A DNA stretch of 64,000 bases from Alkanindiges hydrocarboniclasticus (GTDB taxonomy: Bacteria; Pseudomonadota; Gammaproteobacteria; Pseudomonadales; Moraxellaceae), in NCBI RefSeq assembly GCF_001982605.1, contig NZ_MLCN01000028.1, positions 1-64,000 of the forward strand, given 5' to 3'. The translations under genes and the position numbers were made by a program. The first letter of the stretch is position 1. Every line of letters begins with the position of its first letter. Of the stretch, positions 37,222 to 45,980 are shown in pieces. The notes under the pieces are model-generated. The model saw nothing but the letters and a program-made list of their open reading frames with translations. It made no database searches and was not told the origin of the DNA.

Positions 37222-38403
37222 ATGACACAATTAGTGCCGGGTGCAAATATAGCATTACCTGCTTTTAATGTTGAGATTGTGGTGACCCAGCAGAATAGCC
37301 AAAATATCAATGCCGATATTTCAGCCTACTTGCTAAAGCAGTCCAGTTTAAAAGTCCGTGGTGATCAGGACATGATTTTTTATGGCCAGACCCAGACACC
37401 AAATGGCAGTGTTCGGCTTGACCAGATAGGCAACGCTAGCAAATTTCAACTACATCTTGAGAAAATTGATCAGGATATTGAAAAAATTGCTATTACTGCT
37501 TCTCTTGATGCTCCACACACCTTTGCCACTGCGGGCACCCTAATCATTGAAGTCAAAGCTGCTGGGCAACTGGTAGCCCGTGCAGAAATTGTGGGACAGC
37601 AGCGTACTGAAGCTGCATTAATTGTTGGTGAATTTTATCGCCGTAATCAGGAGTGGAAATTTCGGCTAATTGCGCAAGGGTTTAATGGTGGACTAAAGCC
37701 ATTGGCTCAACATTTTGGCGTGGAGATCAGTGATGATCCTGCACCTGCACCTGCACCTGCACCTGCACCTGCACCTGCGGTAAGTTTGCGAAAAGTCATA
37801 CTAGATAAAACCAACAACCGGGTGAACCTGACCAAAAAAGCGGGTGGTTTTGGTGAAATTCGGATTAACCTTAACTGGAATCAGCAGGCCAAGCCTGCAT
37901 CAACGGGTTTTTTTGACAAACTTAAAGGCTTGAAGGAATCGCGGGTTGACCTTGATCTGGGCTGTTTTTTTGAATTAAAAGATGGTTCAAAAGGAGTCAT
38001 TCAGGCCTTGGGCAATTGTTTTGGCAGTTTGCATGACTTTCCCTATATTCAGTTGGCGGCGGATGACCGCACAGGAACCAGAGCTGAGGGTGAATGGCTT
38101 AAAGTTAACGGTCAGCACTGGAATCAAATTCAGCGAATTGTTATTTTTGCTTTTATTTATGAAGGCGTAGCCAACTGGGCAGCCACAGATGGTGTGATTA
38201 GTTTACATGTTCCTGATCAGGGGCCTATAGAAATAAAACTACAGGAAGGCAATAACCAGTTAAGAATGTGTGGCATTGCCGAATTGCAAAATGTTCAGGA
38301 TAACATTCAGGTTTCACGCAAAATGCATTATGTAGCGGGCCACCGTGAACTGGATCAACTGTTTGGTTTTGGCCTGAAATGGAAAGCGGGAAGCAAGGAT
38401 TAA
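37222..38403 (+). CDS. terA: Tellurium resistance protein TerA-like (tandem TerD-fold)
   Basis: Residues 1-170 are a TerD-like jelly-roll domain (KVRGDQDMIFYGQ, WKFRLIAQGFNGGL). Seven Pro-Ala units (about 174-187) form a linker, and residues 188-393 form the TerA-specific domain with VDLDLGCFFELKDGSKG. It lacks the full acidic calcium-binding string found in the other TerD proteins here. It would act at the inner-membrane face with TerC. The linker is encoded by a CCTGCA hexamer repeat. Confidence 0.88.
   Translation: MTQLVPGANIALPAFNVEIVVTQQNSQNINADISAYLLKQSSLKVRGDQDMIFYGQTQTPNGSVRLDQIGNASKFQLHLEKIDQDIEKIAITASLDAPHTFATAGTLIIEVKAAGQLVARAEIVGQQRTEAALIVGEFYRRNQEWKFRLIAQGFNGGLKPLAQHFGVEISDDPAPAPAPAPAPAPAVSLRKVILDKTNNRVNLTKKAGGFGEIRINLNWNQQAKPASTGFFDKLKGLKESRVDLDLGCFFELKDGSKGVIQALGNCFGSLHDFPYIQLAADDRTGTRAEGEWLKVNGQHWNQIQRIVIFAFIYEGVANWAATDGVISLHVPDQGPIEIKLQEGNNQLRMCGIAELQNVQDNIQVSRKMHYVAGHRELDQLFGFGLKWKAGSKD
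37738..37779 (+). repeat. CCTGCA hexamer tandem repeat in terA
   Basis: Six CCTGCA units and a final CCTGCG encode the Pro-Ala linker. Because the unit is 6 bp, slippage would change linker length in frame. Confidence 0.95.
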
Positions 38404-38491
38404 TGCTTAACAGCATTATGTTTTAACAGATTGATTGGTTTAAAAAATTTAATAGGTTCAACAAGAGAAGTTTAAAACCGGAGAAATGAAC

Positions 38492-39070
38492 ATGGCTATT
38501 TCCCTGTCAAAAGGTGGCAATTTATCCCTGACAAAAACTGATCCGAATCTGGTGCGTATACTTATTGGTCTGGGCTGGGATGAACGCTCAACCGATGGCG
38601 CATCCTTTGATCTGGATGCCAGTGCGTTCTTACTGGGTGCAACTGGGAAAGTTCGTGGCGATCATGATTTTATCTTTTATAACCAGTTACGATCTACTGA
38701 TGGCTCTGTTGAGCATACTGGTGATAATCGTAGTGGTGAAGGTGATGGCGATGATGAATCTTTACTGGTTGATTTATCCAAGGTTTCACCGGATATCGAA
38801 AAAATTGCCATTACCGTGACGATTCATGATGCACAGATGCGCGGACAAAACTTTGGCCAGATTGCCAATGCCTTTATTCGGGTCGTAAATCAGGATAATG
38901 GTGTTGAAATTGTGCGTTTTGATCTGGCCGAAGATTACAGCACAGAAACAGCCATGGTATTTGGTGAGCTTTACCGGCACGGGGGAGAATGGAAGTTTCG
39001 TGCTGTCGGTCAGGGCTATAGTGGCGGTCTGGCTGCCATGTGTCAGCAATACGGAATTACCGTAGCGTAA
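38492..39070 (+). CDS. terD: TerD-family stress protein
   Basis: 192-residue TerD/TerE-type protein. The calcium-binding region reads [14 protein letters not shown], with [10 protein letters not shown] and [12 protein letters not shown] as family signatures and [17 protein letters not shown] at the end. I start at 38492 (MAISLSKGG) rather than 38486 for spacing from GGAG. It lies between terA and terC, a place where IncHI2 plasmids have terB. Confidence 0.94.
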   Translation: MAISLSKGGNLSLTKTDPNLVRILIGLGWDERSTDGASFDLDASAFLLGATGKVRGDHDFIFYNQLRSTDGSVEHTGDNRSGEGDGDDESLLVDLSKVSPDIEKIAITVTIHDAQMRGQNFGQIANAFIRVVNQDNGVEIVRFDLAEDYSTETAMVFGELYRHGGEWKFRAVGQGYSGGLAAMCQQYGITVA

Positions 39071-39112
39071 ATAATCTGGTTTTTATAAGCCCTTTACCTC
39101 AAAAGGATAACA

Positions 39113-40177
39113 ATGAAACATTTCCGTTTTTCAATTGTTTTTACAATTATTTGCCTTGCATTATCTGCGTGGTGGGGATTCACCCATGGCCCTGAAGCCG
39201 GGATAAAAACGATGCTGTCTGCATTGCTGATTACCGGCATTCTGGCAGTTATGGAAGTATCCCTGTCGTTTGATAATGCTGTCGTCAATGCTTCTGTACT
39301 GCGCAACTGGAACGAGTTCTGGAAAAAACTGTTTCTAACAGTAGGTATTCTGGTTGCCGTGTTTGGTATGCGCTTGCTTTTCCCATTGCTTATTGTCGGT
39401 GTTACTGCGGACATGGGCATGGTTGAGGTAGCCCAGCTGGCATTAAATAACCCCACTGAATATTCTGCCAAACTGATGCAGCATCATGCTGAAATCGCAG
39501 CTTTTGGTGGTATGTTCCTGTTATTGGTGTTTTTAAACTTCCTATTCGATGATGAAAAGGATACTCACTGGTTTCACTGGCTTGAAAGCAGACTGGCCAA
39601 TCTGGCCAATATCCCCGCCATGTCAGTATTCATTGCCTTAATCGCGCTGCTTATCATGGTGAGTGCAGTTGAAGGTGATACTAAACTGGTCGTGACACTG
39701 GCAGGTATCTGGGGCATTGTCGTTTATGTGGGCGTTAAGGCTCTGGGTCACCTGCTGGAAGGCAATAGTGACGATGATGAAGAAACAGCCAAGCCTGGTG
39801 GGGCATCCGGTACTATCGTGAAAGCAGGTATTGGTGGATTCTTATACCTTGAGGTATTGGATGCATCCTTTAGCTTTGATGGCGTGATTGGTGCATTTGC
39901 CATTACCAGCGATGTGGTCATTATTATGCTGGGCCTTGCCATTGGTGCAATGTTCGTGCGTTCGATGACTATTTATCTGGTAGAAAAAGGCACACTGGAA
40001 GCTTATGTGTATCTGGAGCATGGTGCCCATTATGCCATTGGCGCACTGGCTGCCATTATGCTGTTTAGTGGAACTGGTGTTCATGTGCCGGAACTGCTTA
40101 CCGGACTGATTGGGGTAGCCTTTATTGTCTGGGCAGTCATGTCGTCAATTGCCTATAGCAAGAGGCAGGCAACCTAA
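39113..40177 (+). CDS. terC: TerC-family integral membrane protein
   Basis: 354-residue membrane protein with eight or nine helices. Conserved acidic motifs in helices are VSLSFDNAVVNASVL and ASFSFDGVIGAFAI, which are thought to bind metal. TerC is the membrane hub of Ter systems and has been linked to manganese handling. AAGGA precedes the ATG. Confidence 0.95.
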   Translation: MKHFRFSIVFTIICLALSAWWGFTHGPEAGIKTMLSALLITGILAVMEVSLSFDNAVVNASVLRNWNEFWKKLFLTVGILVAVFGMRLLFPLLIVGVTADMGMVEVAQLALNNPTEYSAKLMQHHAEIAAFGGMFLLLVFLNFLFDDEKDTHWFHWLESRLANLANIPAMSVFIALIALLIMVSAVEGDTKLVVTLAGIWGIVVYVGVKALGHLLEGNSDDDEETAKPGGASGTIVKAGIGGFLYLEVLDASFSFDGVIGAFAITSDVVIIMLGLAIGAMFVRSMTIYLVEKGTLEAYVYLEHGAHYAIGALAAIMLFSGTGVHVPELLTGLIGVAFIVWAVMSSIAYSKRQAT

Positions 40178-40226
40178 ATTTTGCCCGTAACGATTTCATG
40201 CAAATTAAGACTTGCTGTAAAGTGTA

Positions 40227-40252
40227 ATTCAGGGTAATTAATTACCCTGAAT
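40227..40252. promoter_or_regulatory. Perfect 26-bp palindrome between terC and terE
   Basis: ATTCAGGGTAAT and ATTACCCTGAAT flank TA. No T run follows. It may be an operator, an RNA hairpin protecting the terC message, or a weak terminator. Confidence 0.55.
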
Positions 40253-40306
40253 AAATTGAAAGTCTATGAAAGTTAACATTAATAGTTCATCAGGAGATCA
40301 AAGATC

Positions 40307-40882
40307 ATGGCAATTAGCTTAACCAAGGGTGGCAATGTCAATTTAAGTAAAGAAGCCCCAGGCATTCAAAAAACTACAATCGGTTTGGGCTGGAATCCAC
40401 GTGTCACAGATGGTCAGGCATTTGATCTGGATGCAATTGCTTTTTTAGTGGGTGAAAACGGAAAGGTCCGGGTTGATACCGATTTTATTTTCTTTAACAA
40501 TTTAAAATCGGCTGATGGTTCGGTGGTGCATAACGGCGATAACCGGACTGGCGAAGGTGAAGGCGATGATGAAACCTTAAGTGTGGACCTGACCAAAGTG
40601 CCTGCTGATGTTTCTAAAGTCATTTTTGCTGTAACCATTTATGATGGTACTACCCGTAACCAGAACTTCGGTCAGGTCAGCAATGCCTATATTCGCGTAG
40701 TAAACGAAGCAGGCGGCAGTGAAATTGCCCGTTATGACTTGTCCGAAGACAGCAGTACCGAAACTGCAATGATCTTTGGCGAGCTTTATCGCAATGGCAG
40801 CGAATGGAAGTTCCGTGCTATTGGCCAGGGCTTTGCCGGTGGTTTAGGGCCTTTGGCAGGCTCTTATGGGGTTGCCGTTTAA
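40307..40882 (+). CDS. terE: TerD-family stress protein (TerE-like)
   Basis: 191 residues, opening [19 protein letters not shown], with the acidic string [13 protein letters not shown] and [17 protein letters not shown]. It is close to the TerD copy at 38.5 kb and could be called TerD or TerE. A hairpin follows its stop, so it may end one transcript unit. Confidence 0.94.
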   Translation: MAISLTKGGNVNLSKEAPGIQKTTIGLGWNPRVTDGQAFDLDAIAFLVGENGKVRVDTDFIFFNNLKSADGSVVHNGDNRTGEGEGDDETLSVDLTKVPADVSKVIFAVTIYDGTTRNQNFGQVSNAYIRVVNEAGGSEIARYDLSEDSSTETAMIFGELYRNGSEWKFRAIGQGFAGGLGPLAGSYGVAV

Positions 40883-40900
40883 TTTTCGCCCCCACTACCG

Positions 40901-40927
40901 ATGGGATGACAGCACTTGTCATCCCAT
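40901..40927 (+). terminator. Hairpin between terE and terF
   Basis: ATGGGATGACA and TGTCATCCCAT pair perfectly over 11 bp around GCACT. TGCTTT follows, a poor T tract, so termination is likely partial. Confidence 0.6.
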
Positions 40928-40972
40928 TGCTTTAAAAATAAAAAATCAATGAACGATAAATCAGAGTATTGA

Positions 40973-42298
40973 ATGACAAGCTTGATCCGTGGGCAAAAAA
41001 TTAAATTATCCGATCTAGCCGATTTAACCCAGCCTGTTATTTTGGAAGTTCAGCTCGATGCACCGTTTAGTGTTGATACAGCAAGCTTTGGTCTGGATGG
41101 TCAGTACCGCTTAAGTGATGAGCGCTACATGACTTTTTATAACCAGCCTGTCACACCCTGCAATGCTGTACGGCTGGTTGCAAGTGAAGCCAACAATAGT
41201 CGCTTCCAGATCGAATTATCAAAAGCAAATCCCAAAATTGAACATTTTGTTTTTACCCTTGCCATTGACGGGCAGGGAACAATGGCACAATTAAAGCAGG
41301 CTAAAATCAGTCTGTTCAACGCACAAGGCAAGCAGATCGCCGATTTTGAAGTCACAGGCCGTATATTTCAGCAGGAACGTGCGTTGATGCTGCTGGAAAT
41401 ATATCGAAAAGATCATATCTGGCGTCTGGCAGCCGTTGCACAGGGATTTAATGAAGGGCTGGACGCATTAATCCGGCATTTTGGAGGAGAAGTTGCTGAA
41501 GACAATAGCTCTCCCACTGAGACAAAGCCCTCTCTACCACAATCTGCAACTCCAGCTCCAGCTTCCACAATTGATCTGAAAAAGAAAATCGCTCTGGAAA
41601 AAGCTGGAAAAACAGGTAGTCAGGCTATTGTGGATTTAACCAAAAAATCCATGATCCAACTTGAAAAAAACAACTTGCTGGCTGTACAGGCCCGGGTAGC
41701 ACTGGTGCTTGATGCTTCAGGTTCCATGGATAACCAGTATAAACGTGGAGATGTACAAAAAGTTGTCGATCGCCTCATGCCGCTGGCCATTAATTTTGAT
41801 AATGATGGCAGTTTTGAATGCTGGGCATTTGCGCAAAAGACCACCCAGCTTGATGATGTAACCCTGAATAATGCCAGCAATTTTATTAATACTGCCCAGC
41901 GCGGCTGGCGTAACTGGAGTGTAGGCGCCCGATATAATGAAGAAATTCCGGCCATTGAAGCCGTCATTCAGTATTACAGCCAGTTTAAGGATAACTTACC
42001 GGTCTATGTGCTATTTATTTCTGATGGCGGAGTAGGCAATGCCAAACAGATGCAGCGTATTCTGAGTAATGCTGCCAATCTACCGCTATTTTGGCAGTTT
42101 GTTGGCATTGGTGGGCGTAACTATGGGGTACTGGAAAAGCTTGATGACATGACCGGCCGGGTAGTGGACAACTGCAATTTCTTTGCACTTGACACCATCA
42201 CCAGCATTCCGGATGAAAAGTTGTATGAGTTGTTACTGGAAGAGTTTCCAGACTGGTTAAAGCAGGCGAGCCTTAAAAATATTATAGGCCCGCGCTAG
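40973..42298 (+). CDS. terF: TerF-like protein: TerD-fold domain fused to a vWA domain
   Basis: Residues 1-172 are TerA/TerD-like without the acidic calcium string. A Pro/Ala/Ser linker (about 178-200) follows, then a short helical segment and a vWA domain (about 240-430). The MIDAS motif is DASGSM (D247, S249, S251), with GVGN and TDGxxx-like FISDGG later. It would bridge TerD partners and metal-dependent protein contacts. Confidence 0.9.
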   Translation: MTSLIRGQKIKLSDLADLTQPVILEVQLDAPFSVDTASFGLDGQYRLSDERYMTFYNQPVTPCNAVRLVASEANNSRFQIELSKANPKIEHFVFTLAIDGQGTMAQLKQAKISLFNAQGKQIADFEVTGRIFQQERALMLLEIYRKDHIWRLAAVAQGFNEGLDALIRHFGGEVAEDNSSPTETKPSLPQSATPAPASTIDLKKKIALEKAGKTGSQAIVDLTKKSMIQLEKNNLLAVQARVALVLDASGSMDNQYKRGDVQKVVDRLMPLAINFDNDGSFECWAFAQKTTQLDDVTLNNASNFINTAQRGWRNWSVGARYNEEIPAIEAVIQYYSQFKDNLPVYVLFISDGGVGNAKQMQRILSNAANLPLFWQFVGIGGRNYGVLEKLDDMTGRVVDNCNFFALDTITSIPDEKLYELLLEEFPDWLKQASLKNIIGPR

Positions 42299-42328
42299 AT
42301 ATCTAGAGATAAGGAAGGATAAATATAA

Positions 42329-43039
42329 ATGGCACAATTTAGCCTGATTGGTTCACCGGATCCATTTTTGCATGTCAGCATGCGCCGGGGTGACAAGATT
42401 TATTGTGAAAGTAATGCCATGGTAATGATGGAGGAAGCACTGGAGCTCAAAGGTAAGTTGCAGGGCGGTGTAGTGCAGTCTTTTTTACGCCGTTTTGCCA
42501 ATGACGAGTCCTTGTTTCAGCAGCATATTGAAGCAGTCCATGGGGATGGTGATTGCCTGCTGTCATCTACCCTTGATGGAGATATGCAGATTCTGGAAGT
42601 TGGCACTGTACAATATACATTAGCCGACGGTGCTTTTGTGGCAGCCACAGATACAGTCAATATCAATGTAAAGTTGCAGGGACTGGGGGGTGCTATCTTT
42701 GGCCAGACTGGTGGCTTTCTGGTTATGCATACTAGCGGCCATGGCCAGGTGGTGGTGTCAGGATTCGGTACCCTGTTTGAAATTGATGTGCAACCGGGCA
42801 AGGATGTAATTATTGATAATGGTCATGTGGTGTGCTGGGATTCTCGCCTGACTTATAACTTATCAGTAAGTACCTCACGAAGTAGCGGATTGCTGGGTAA
42901 TCTGGTGAGTAGTGTGACCAGCGGTGAAGGCATGGTATTACGTTTTTCTGGTCAGGGTAAAGTCGTGCTTTGTTCACGTAACCGCGGTAATTTCCTGCAA
43001 TGGTTACTCTCCAAGCTGGGACCGAACCGGTCAGCTTAA
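42329..43039 (+). CDS. AIM24 / TIGR00266-family protein
   Basis: 236-residue beta-rich protein of the AIM24 fold. Motifs include VSMRRGDKIYCESNAMVMM, LQGLGGAIFGQTGGFL, FEIDVQPGKDVIIDNGHVV and LVMRFSGxGKV-like VLRFSGQGKVVLCSRN. Such proteins occur in Ter and other membrane-stress clusters; the molecular role is unknown. It sits between terF and terZ with AAGGAAGGA upstream. Confidence 0.85.
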   Translation: MAQFSLIGSPDPFLHVSMRRGDKIYCESNAMVMMEEALELKGKLQGGVVQSFLRRFANDESLFQQHIEAVHGDGDCLLSSTLDGDMQILEVGTVQYTLADGAFVAATDTVNINVKLQGLGGAIFGQTGGFLVMHTSGHGQVVVSGFGTLFEIDVQPGKDVIIDNGHVVCWDSRLTYNLSVSTSRSSGLLGNLVSSVTSGEGMVLRFSGQGKVVLCSRNRGNFLQWLLSKLGPNRSA

Positions 43040-43109
43040 ACCCTTGCTAAGCAATTTATAGTTATCCTTTATCTAATTAGTAATCACAGCGTAAAACAGG
43101 AGTCAATGT

Positions 43110-43691
43110 ATGGCAATTAATCTGGAAAAGGGACAAAAAATCAACCTGCAAAAATCTGATGGCAGCAGCCTGCAACAGGTTCTTCTAGGTGTAGGCTGGG
43201 ATGTTGCCAAAAGCAAGGGATTTTTTGGTTTTGGCGGTGGCAGCGACAGCATTGATCTGGATGCGTCCTGCATCCTGTTTGATGAAAACAAGCAGGTGCT
43301 GGATGTGGTCTATTTTGGTCAGCTGCGTAGCAAGGATGGCAGTATTCAGCATTCAGGTGATAACCTGACTGGTGAAGGTGAAGGCGATGATGAACAAATT
43401 CGCGTTAATCTGGCAAACCTGCCAGTTCAAGTGAAATCACTGGTATTTACAGTAAGTAGTTTCCGTGGCCAAACCTTTGAGAAAGTGGAAAATGCATTTT
43501 GCCGTCTGGTAGATCAGAGTAGTAATCAGGAAATCGCAAAATACAAGCTTTCTAGTCAGGGTAGTCATACTGCGCTGATTATTGCCAAAATTTACCGTCA
43601 CAATGGTGAGTGGAAAATGCATGCCATTGGAGAAAGTACTCAGGGGCGTACTTTTCAGGAAATTATTCCGCATGTGCTCCCGCTAATTTAA
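43110..43691 (+). CDS. terZ: TerD-family protein TerZ-like
   Basis: 193 residues, the TerZ length. After the opening MAINLEKGQKINLQK comes a glycine-rich insertion GFFGFGGGSD, then SIDLDASCILFD and the acidic string [13 protein letters not shown]. The C-terminal AIGESTQGRTF differs from TerD/E, as in TerZ. GGAG lies 8 bases ahead of the ATG. Confidence 0.9.
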   Translation: MAINLEKGQKINLQKSDGSSLQQVLLGVGWDVAKSKGFFGFGGGSDSIDLDASCILFDENKQVLDVVYFGQLRSKDGSIQHSGDNLTGEGEGDDEQIRVNLANLPVQVKSLVFTVSSFRGQTFEKVENAFCRLVDQSSNQEIAKYKLSSQGSHTALIIAKIYRHNGEWKMHAIGESTQGRTFQEIIPHVLPLI

Positions 43692-43730
43692 ATTTTAGCC
43701 ACTATTTATAAAATATCGCTATGAGTGCTG

Positions 43731-43795
43731 ATGACAGATCCTGTCATTAATGATACTGATAGTTAAAGCTGCTAATCAGTTAACTGGTTAGCAGC
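43731..43795 (+). promoter_or_regulatory. Two strong dyads between terZ and terY
   Basis: ATGACAG-ATC-CTGTCAT (43731-43747) is a 7-bp hairpin. GCTGCTAATCAGTT with AACTGGTTAGCAGC (43768-43795) is a near-perfect 28-bp palindrome with one wobble, followed by a few bases and T4. They split the terA-Z genes from the terY/X signalling genes and could be a terminator plus an operator. Confidence 0.55.
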
Positions 43796-43887
43796 ACCAT
43801 GTTTTCCCTGTTTGGCTGACTGGTCAGGCAAAATCCCAGCGTCATTTTAAAAATACATAAAACCATCAGCAAGGAGAAAAAACCATC

Positions 43888-44526
43888 ATGCGACGCTTAC
43901 CGGTGTACTTGTTGCTGGATACTTCAGGTTCCATGCATGGCGAAGCCATTGAAGCCGTTAAAAACGGGGTACAGCTTTTATTGTCAACCTTAAGGCAGGA
44001 CCCTTATGCACTGGAAACAGCATATTTATCCATTATCAGTTTTGATAGCAGTGCCAAACAACTGGTGCCATTAACCGAACTGGCGGTATTTCAGGCGCCG
44101 GATCTTCAGGCAACCGGTACTACACAACTGGGTGAAGGGCTTGCCTTATTGGCCCGAAAAATTGAACAGGAAGTGGCCAAAACCACAATGGATACCAAAG
44201 GTGACTGGAAACCCTTAATTTTCATTATGACGGATGGGGCACCGACCGATGACTGGCAAAAGGGCCTGGCGCAGCTAAAACAGGTTAAAACCGGGATGAT
44301 TGTTGCCTGTGCGGCTGGTCATAATGCAGATACGGGAATCTTAAAACAGATTACAGAAGTGGTGGTGGAGTTGGCCACCACTGATTCAAATGCTATCCGG
44401 GCATTTTTTAAATGGGTTTCTGCCAGTGTCTCTACGGGTAGCCAGAAAGTGGATGCGGGTCAAAAAGAAGTCACGGGGCTAAGTGATTTACCGCCACCGC
44501 CGCCTGAGGTAAATGTGGTGTTATAA
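43888..44526 (+). CDS. terY: TerY-like vWA domain protein, copy 1
   Basis: 212-residue single vWA domain with MIDAS DTSGSM (D11, S13, S15) and FIMTDGAPTDDW. It ends in a proline-rich tail LPPPPPEVNVVL that is shared with the third-gene-on copy. TerY proteins are metal-dependent adaptors between Ter components and partner enzymes. A clear AAGGAG precedes the ATG. Confidence 0.93.
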   Translation: MRRLPVYLLLDTSGSMHGEAIEAVKNGVQLLLSTLRQDPYALETAYLSIISFDSSAKQLVPLTELAVFQAPDLQATGTTQLGEGLALLARKIEQEVAKTTMDTKGDWKPLIFIMTDGAPTDDWQKGLAQLKQVKTGMIVACAAGHNADTGILKQITEVVVELATTDSNAIRAFFKWVSASVSTGSQKVDAGQKEVTGLSDLPPPPPEVNVVL

Positions 44527-44584
44527 GTTTGATCGTAGCATTAAAACATCTGAATAATTTTAAACTTAAAAAAGGATTAACAAC

Positions 44585-45226
44585 ATGGCCGTGAGTCTTA
44601 GTAAAGGGCAAGGCATTAGCCTTAAGAAAACTGAAAATAATTTATCCCGGGTTACCATTGGTCTGGGCTGGGATATTCAGGAACAAAAGAAAAGTTTTTT
44701 AGGCGGTTTACTGGGCAATAAAAGTACCGAGCATGATCTGGATGTGGTGGCTTTTTTATGTGATGCCAATGGTAAGGTCAAAAATCTGGGACGTGATGCT
44801 CAAGGCAATGCCACCCTGAAAAATAGTGATGTCATTTTTTTTAATAACCAGCGGCATTCCTCAGGTCATATCTGGCTAACTGGGGATAACCGTACAGGTG
44901 CAGGCGACGGGGATGATGAGCAAATTATCGTAAAGCTCAATGATCTGGATACACAATATCAACGTGTGGTTTTTGTGGTACAAATCTATAAGGGAACTGA
45001 AAACAACCAGCATTTCGGCCAGATCAAGAATGCATTTATTCGCGCAGTCGATGCATCTGGCAAGGAAATGGTTCGCTATGATTTATCTGGTGTTGGCCAG
45101 TATGAAAACCAGCGCTCCTTATTATTTGCCGAGTTGCAGCGTGAGTCTGCGGGCTGGAAATTTAATGCTATTGGTACAGGTTCGCCATCTGATTCATTTG
45201 TGGAATGGCTTAAGCAGTACGCGTGA
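44585..45226 (+). CDS. terX: TerD-family protein TerX-like
   Basis: 213 residues, longer than TerD because of an insertion (KSFLGGLLGNKSTE) and an extra loop (LGRDAQGNATLKNSD). The acidic string is GDNRTGAGDGDDE. These features and its place between two terY genes match TerX. Confidence 0.91.
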   Translation: MAVSLSKGQGISLKKTENNLSRVTIGLGWDIQEQKKSFLGGLLGNKSTEHDLDVVAFLCDANGKVKNLGRDAQGNATLKNSDVIFFNNQRHSSGHIWLTGDNRTGAGDGDDEQIIVKLNDLDTQYQRVVFVVQIYKGTENNQHFGQIKNAFIRAVDASGKEMVRYDLSGVGQYENQRSLLFAELQRESAGWKFNAIGTGSPSDSFVEWLKQYA

Positions 45227-45280
45227 AACTGATGGTCTACTATTACGTAAACACTGATTTTAAAAACTAAGGTGATGAGT

Positions 45281-45916
45281 ATGCGGCGCTTACCTGTCTA
45301 TATTTTGCTGGATACCTCAGGCTCCATGCGGGGAGAACCCATTCATTCGGTCAATGTTGGCCTGCAGTCCATGCTAAGTGGTTTAAGGCAAGACCCGTAT
45401 GCACTGGAAAGTGTGCATTTGAGTATTATTACCTTTGATATTGAAGCGCGTGAATATTTACCCCTAACACCTCTGGAGCAGGTACAACTGGCACAGGTCG
45501 AGGTACCCAGTGCCGGTGCAACTTTTATGGGAGCTGCCCTTGAGTTGCTGATTGAACGGGTTGATGCCGATGTGCGTAAAAGTACGATGGACGCCAAGGG
45601 AGACTGGCGTCCCTTATTGTTTATTATGACAGATGGCTCACCTTCTGATATGTATGCCTACCAGCAAGCTATTCCTCAGGTGCAACAGCGCAATTTTGCC
45701 AGCATTGTCGCCTGTGCTGCCGGTCCTAAAGCCAAGCAGGAACATTTGTTACAACTGACTGATCGGGTAGTGGTGCTGGATTCCATGGATGCAGCCTCGT
45801 TTGCCAGTTTCTTTAAATGGGTATCCGCCAGTGTAGTGGCAGGCAGCAGTAGTGCCGGACTCACAGAAGATATCTCATTGCCGCCCCCGCCGCCAGAAGT
45901 GCAGTTGGTGCTGTAG
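45281..45916 (+). CDS. terY: TerY-like vWA domain protein, copy 2
   Basis: 211 residues from the ATG at 45281, chosen over GTG 45272 and ATG 45275 because AAGG lies 8 bases ahead and MRRLPV is the family start. The MIDAS is DTSGSM (D11, S13, S15). It ends LPPPPPEVQLVL, nearly the same tail as copy 1. Confidence 0.93.
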   Translation: MRRLPVYILLDTSGSMRGEPIHSVNVGLQSMLSGLRQDPYALESVHLSIITFDIEAREYLPLTPLEQVQLAQVEVPSAGATFMGAALELLIERVDADVRKSTMDAKGDWRPLLFIMTDGSPSDMYAYQQAIPQVQQRNFASIVACAAGPKAKQEHLLQLTDRVVVLDSMDAASFASFFKWVSASVVAGSSSAGLTEDISLPPPPPEVQLVL

Positions 45917-45980
45917 GCTGACTTCGTGTCTGGTTTGAAACTGGCAAAATACTTTCGCGATAATTACTTAAAGGAATAAC

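Noticed and set aside
37738-37779. Short regular repeat considered as a CRISPR fragment
   Set aside because: It is a coding hexamer without spacers.
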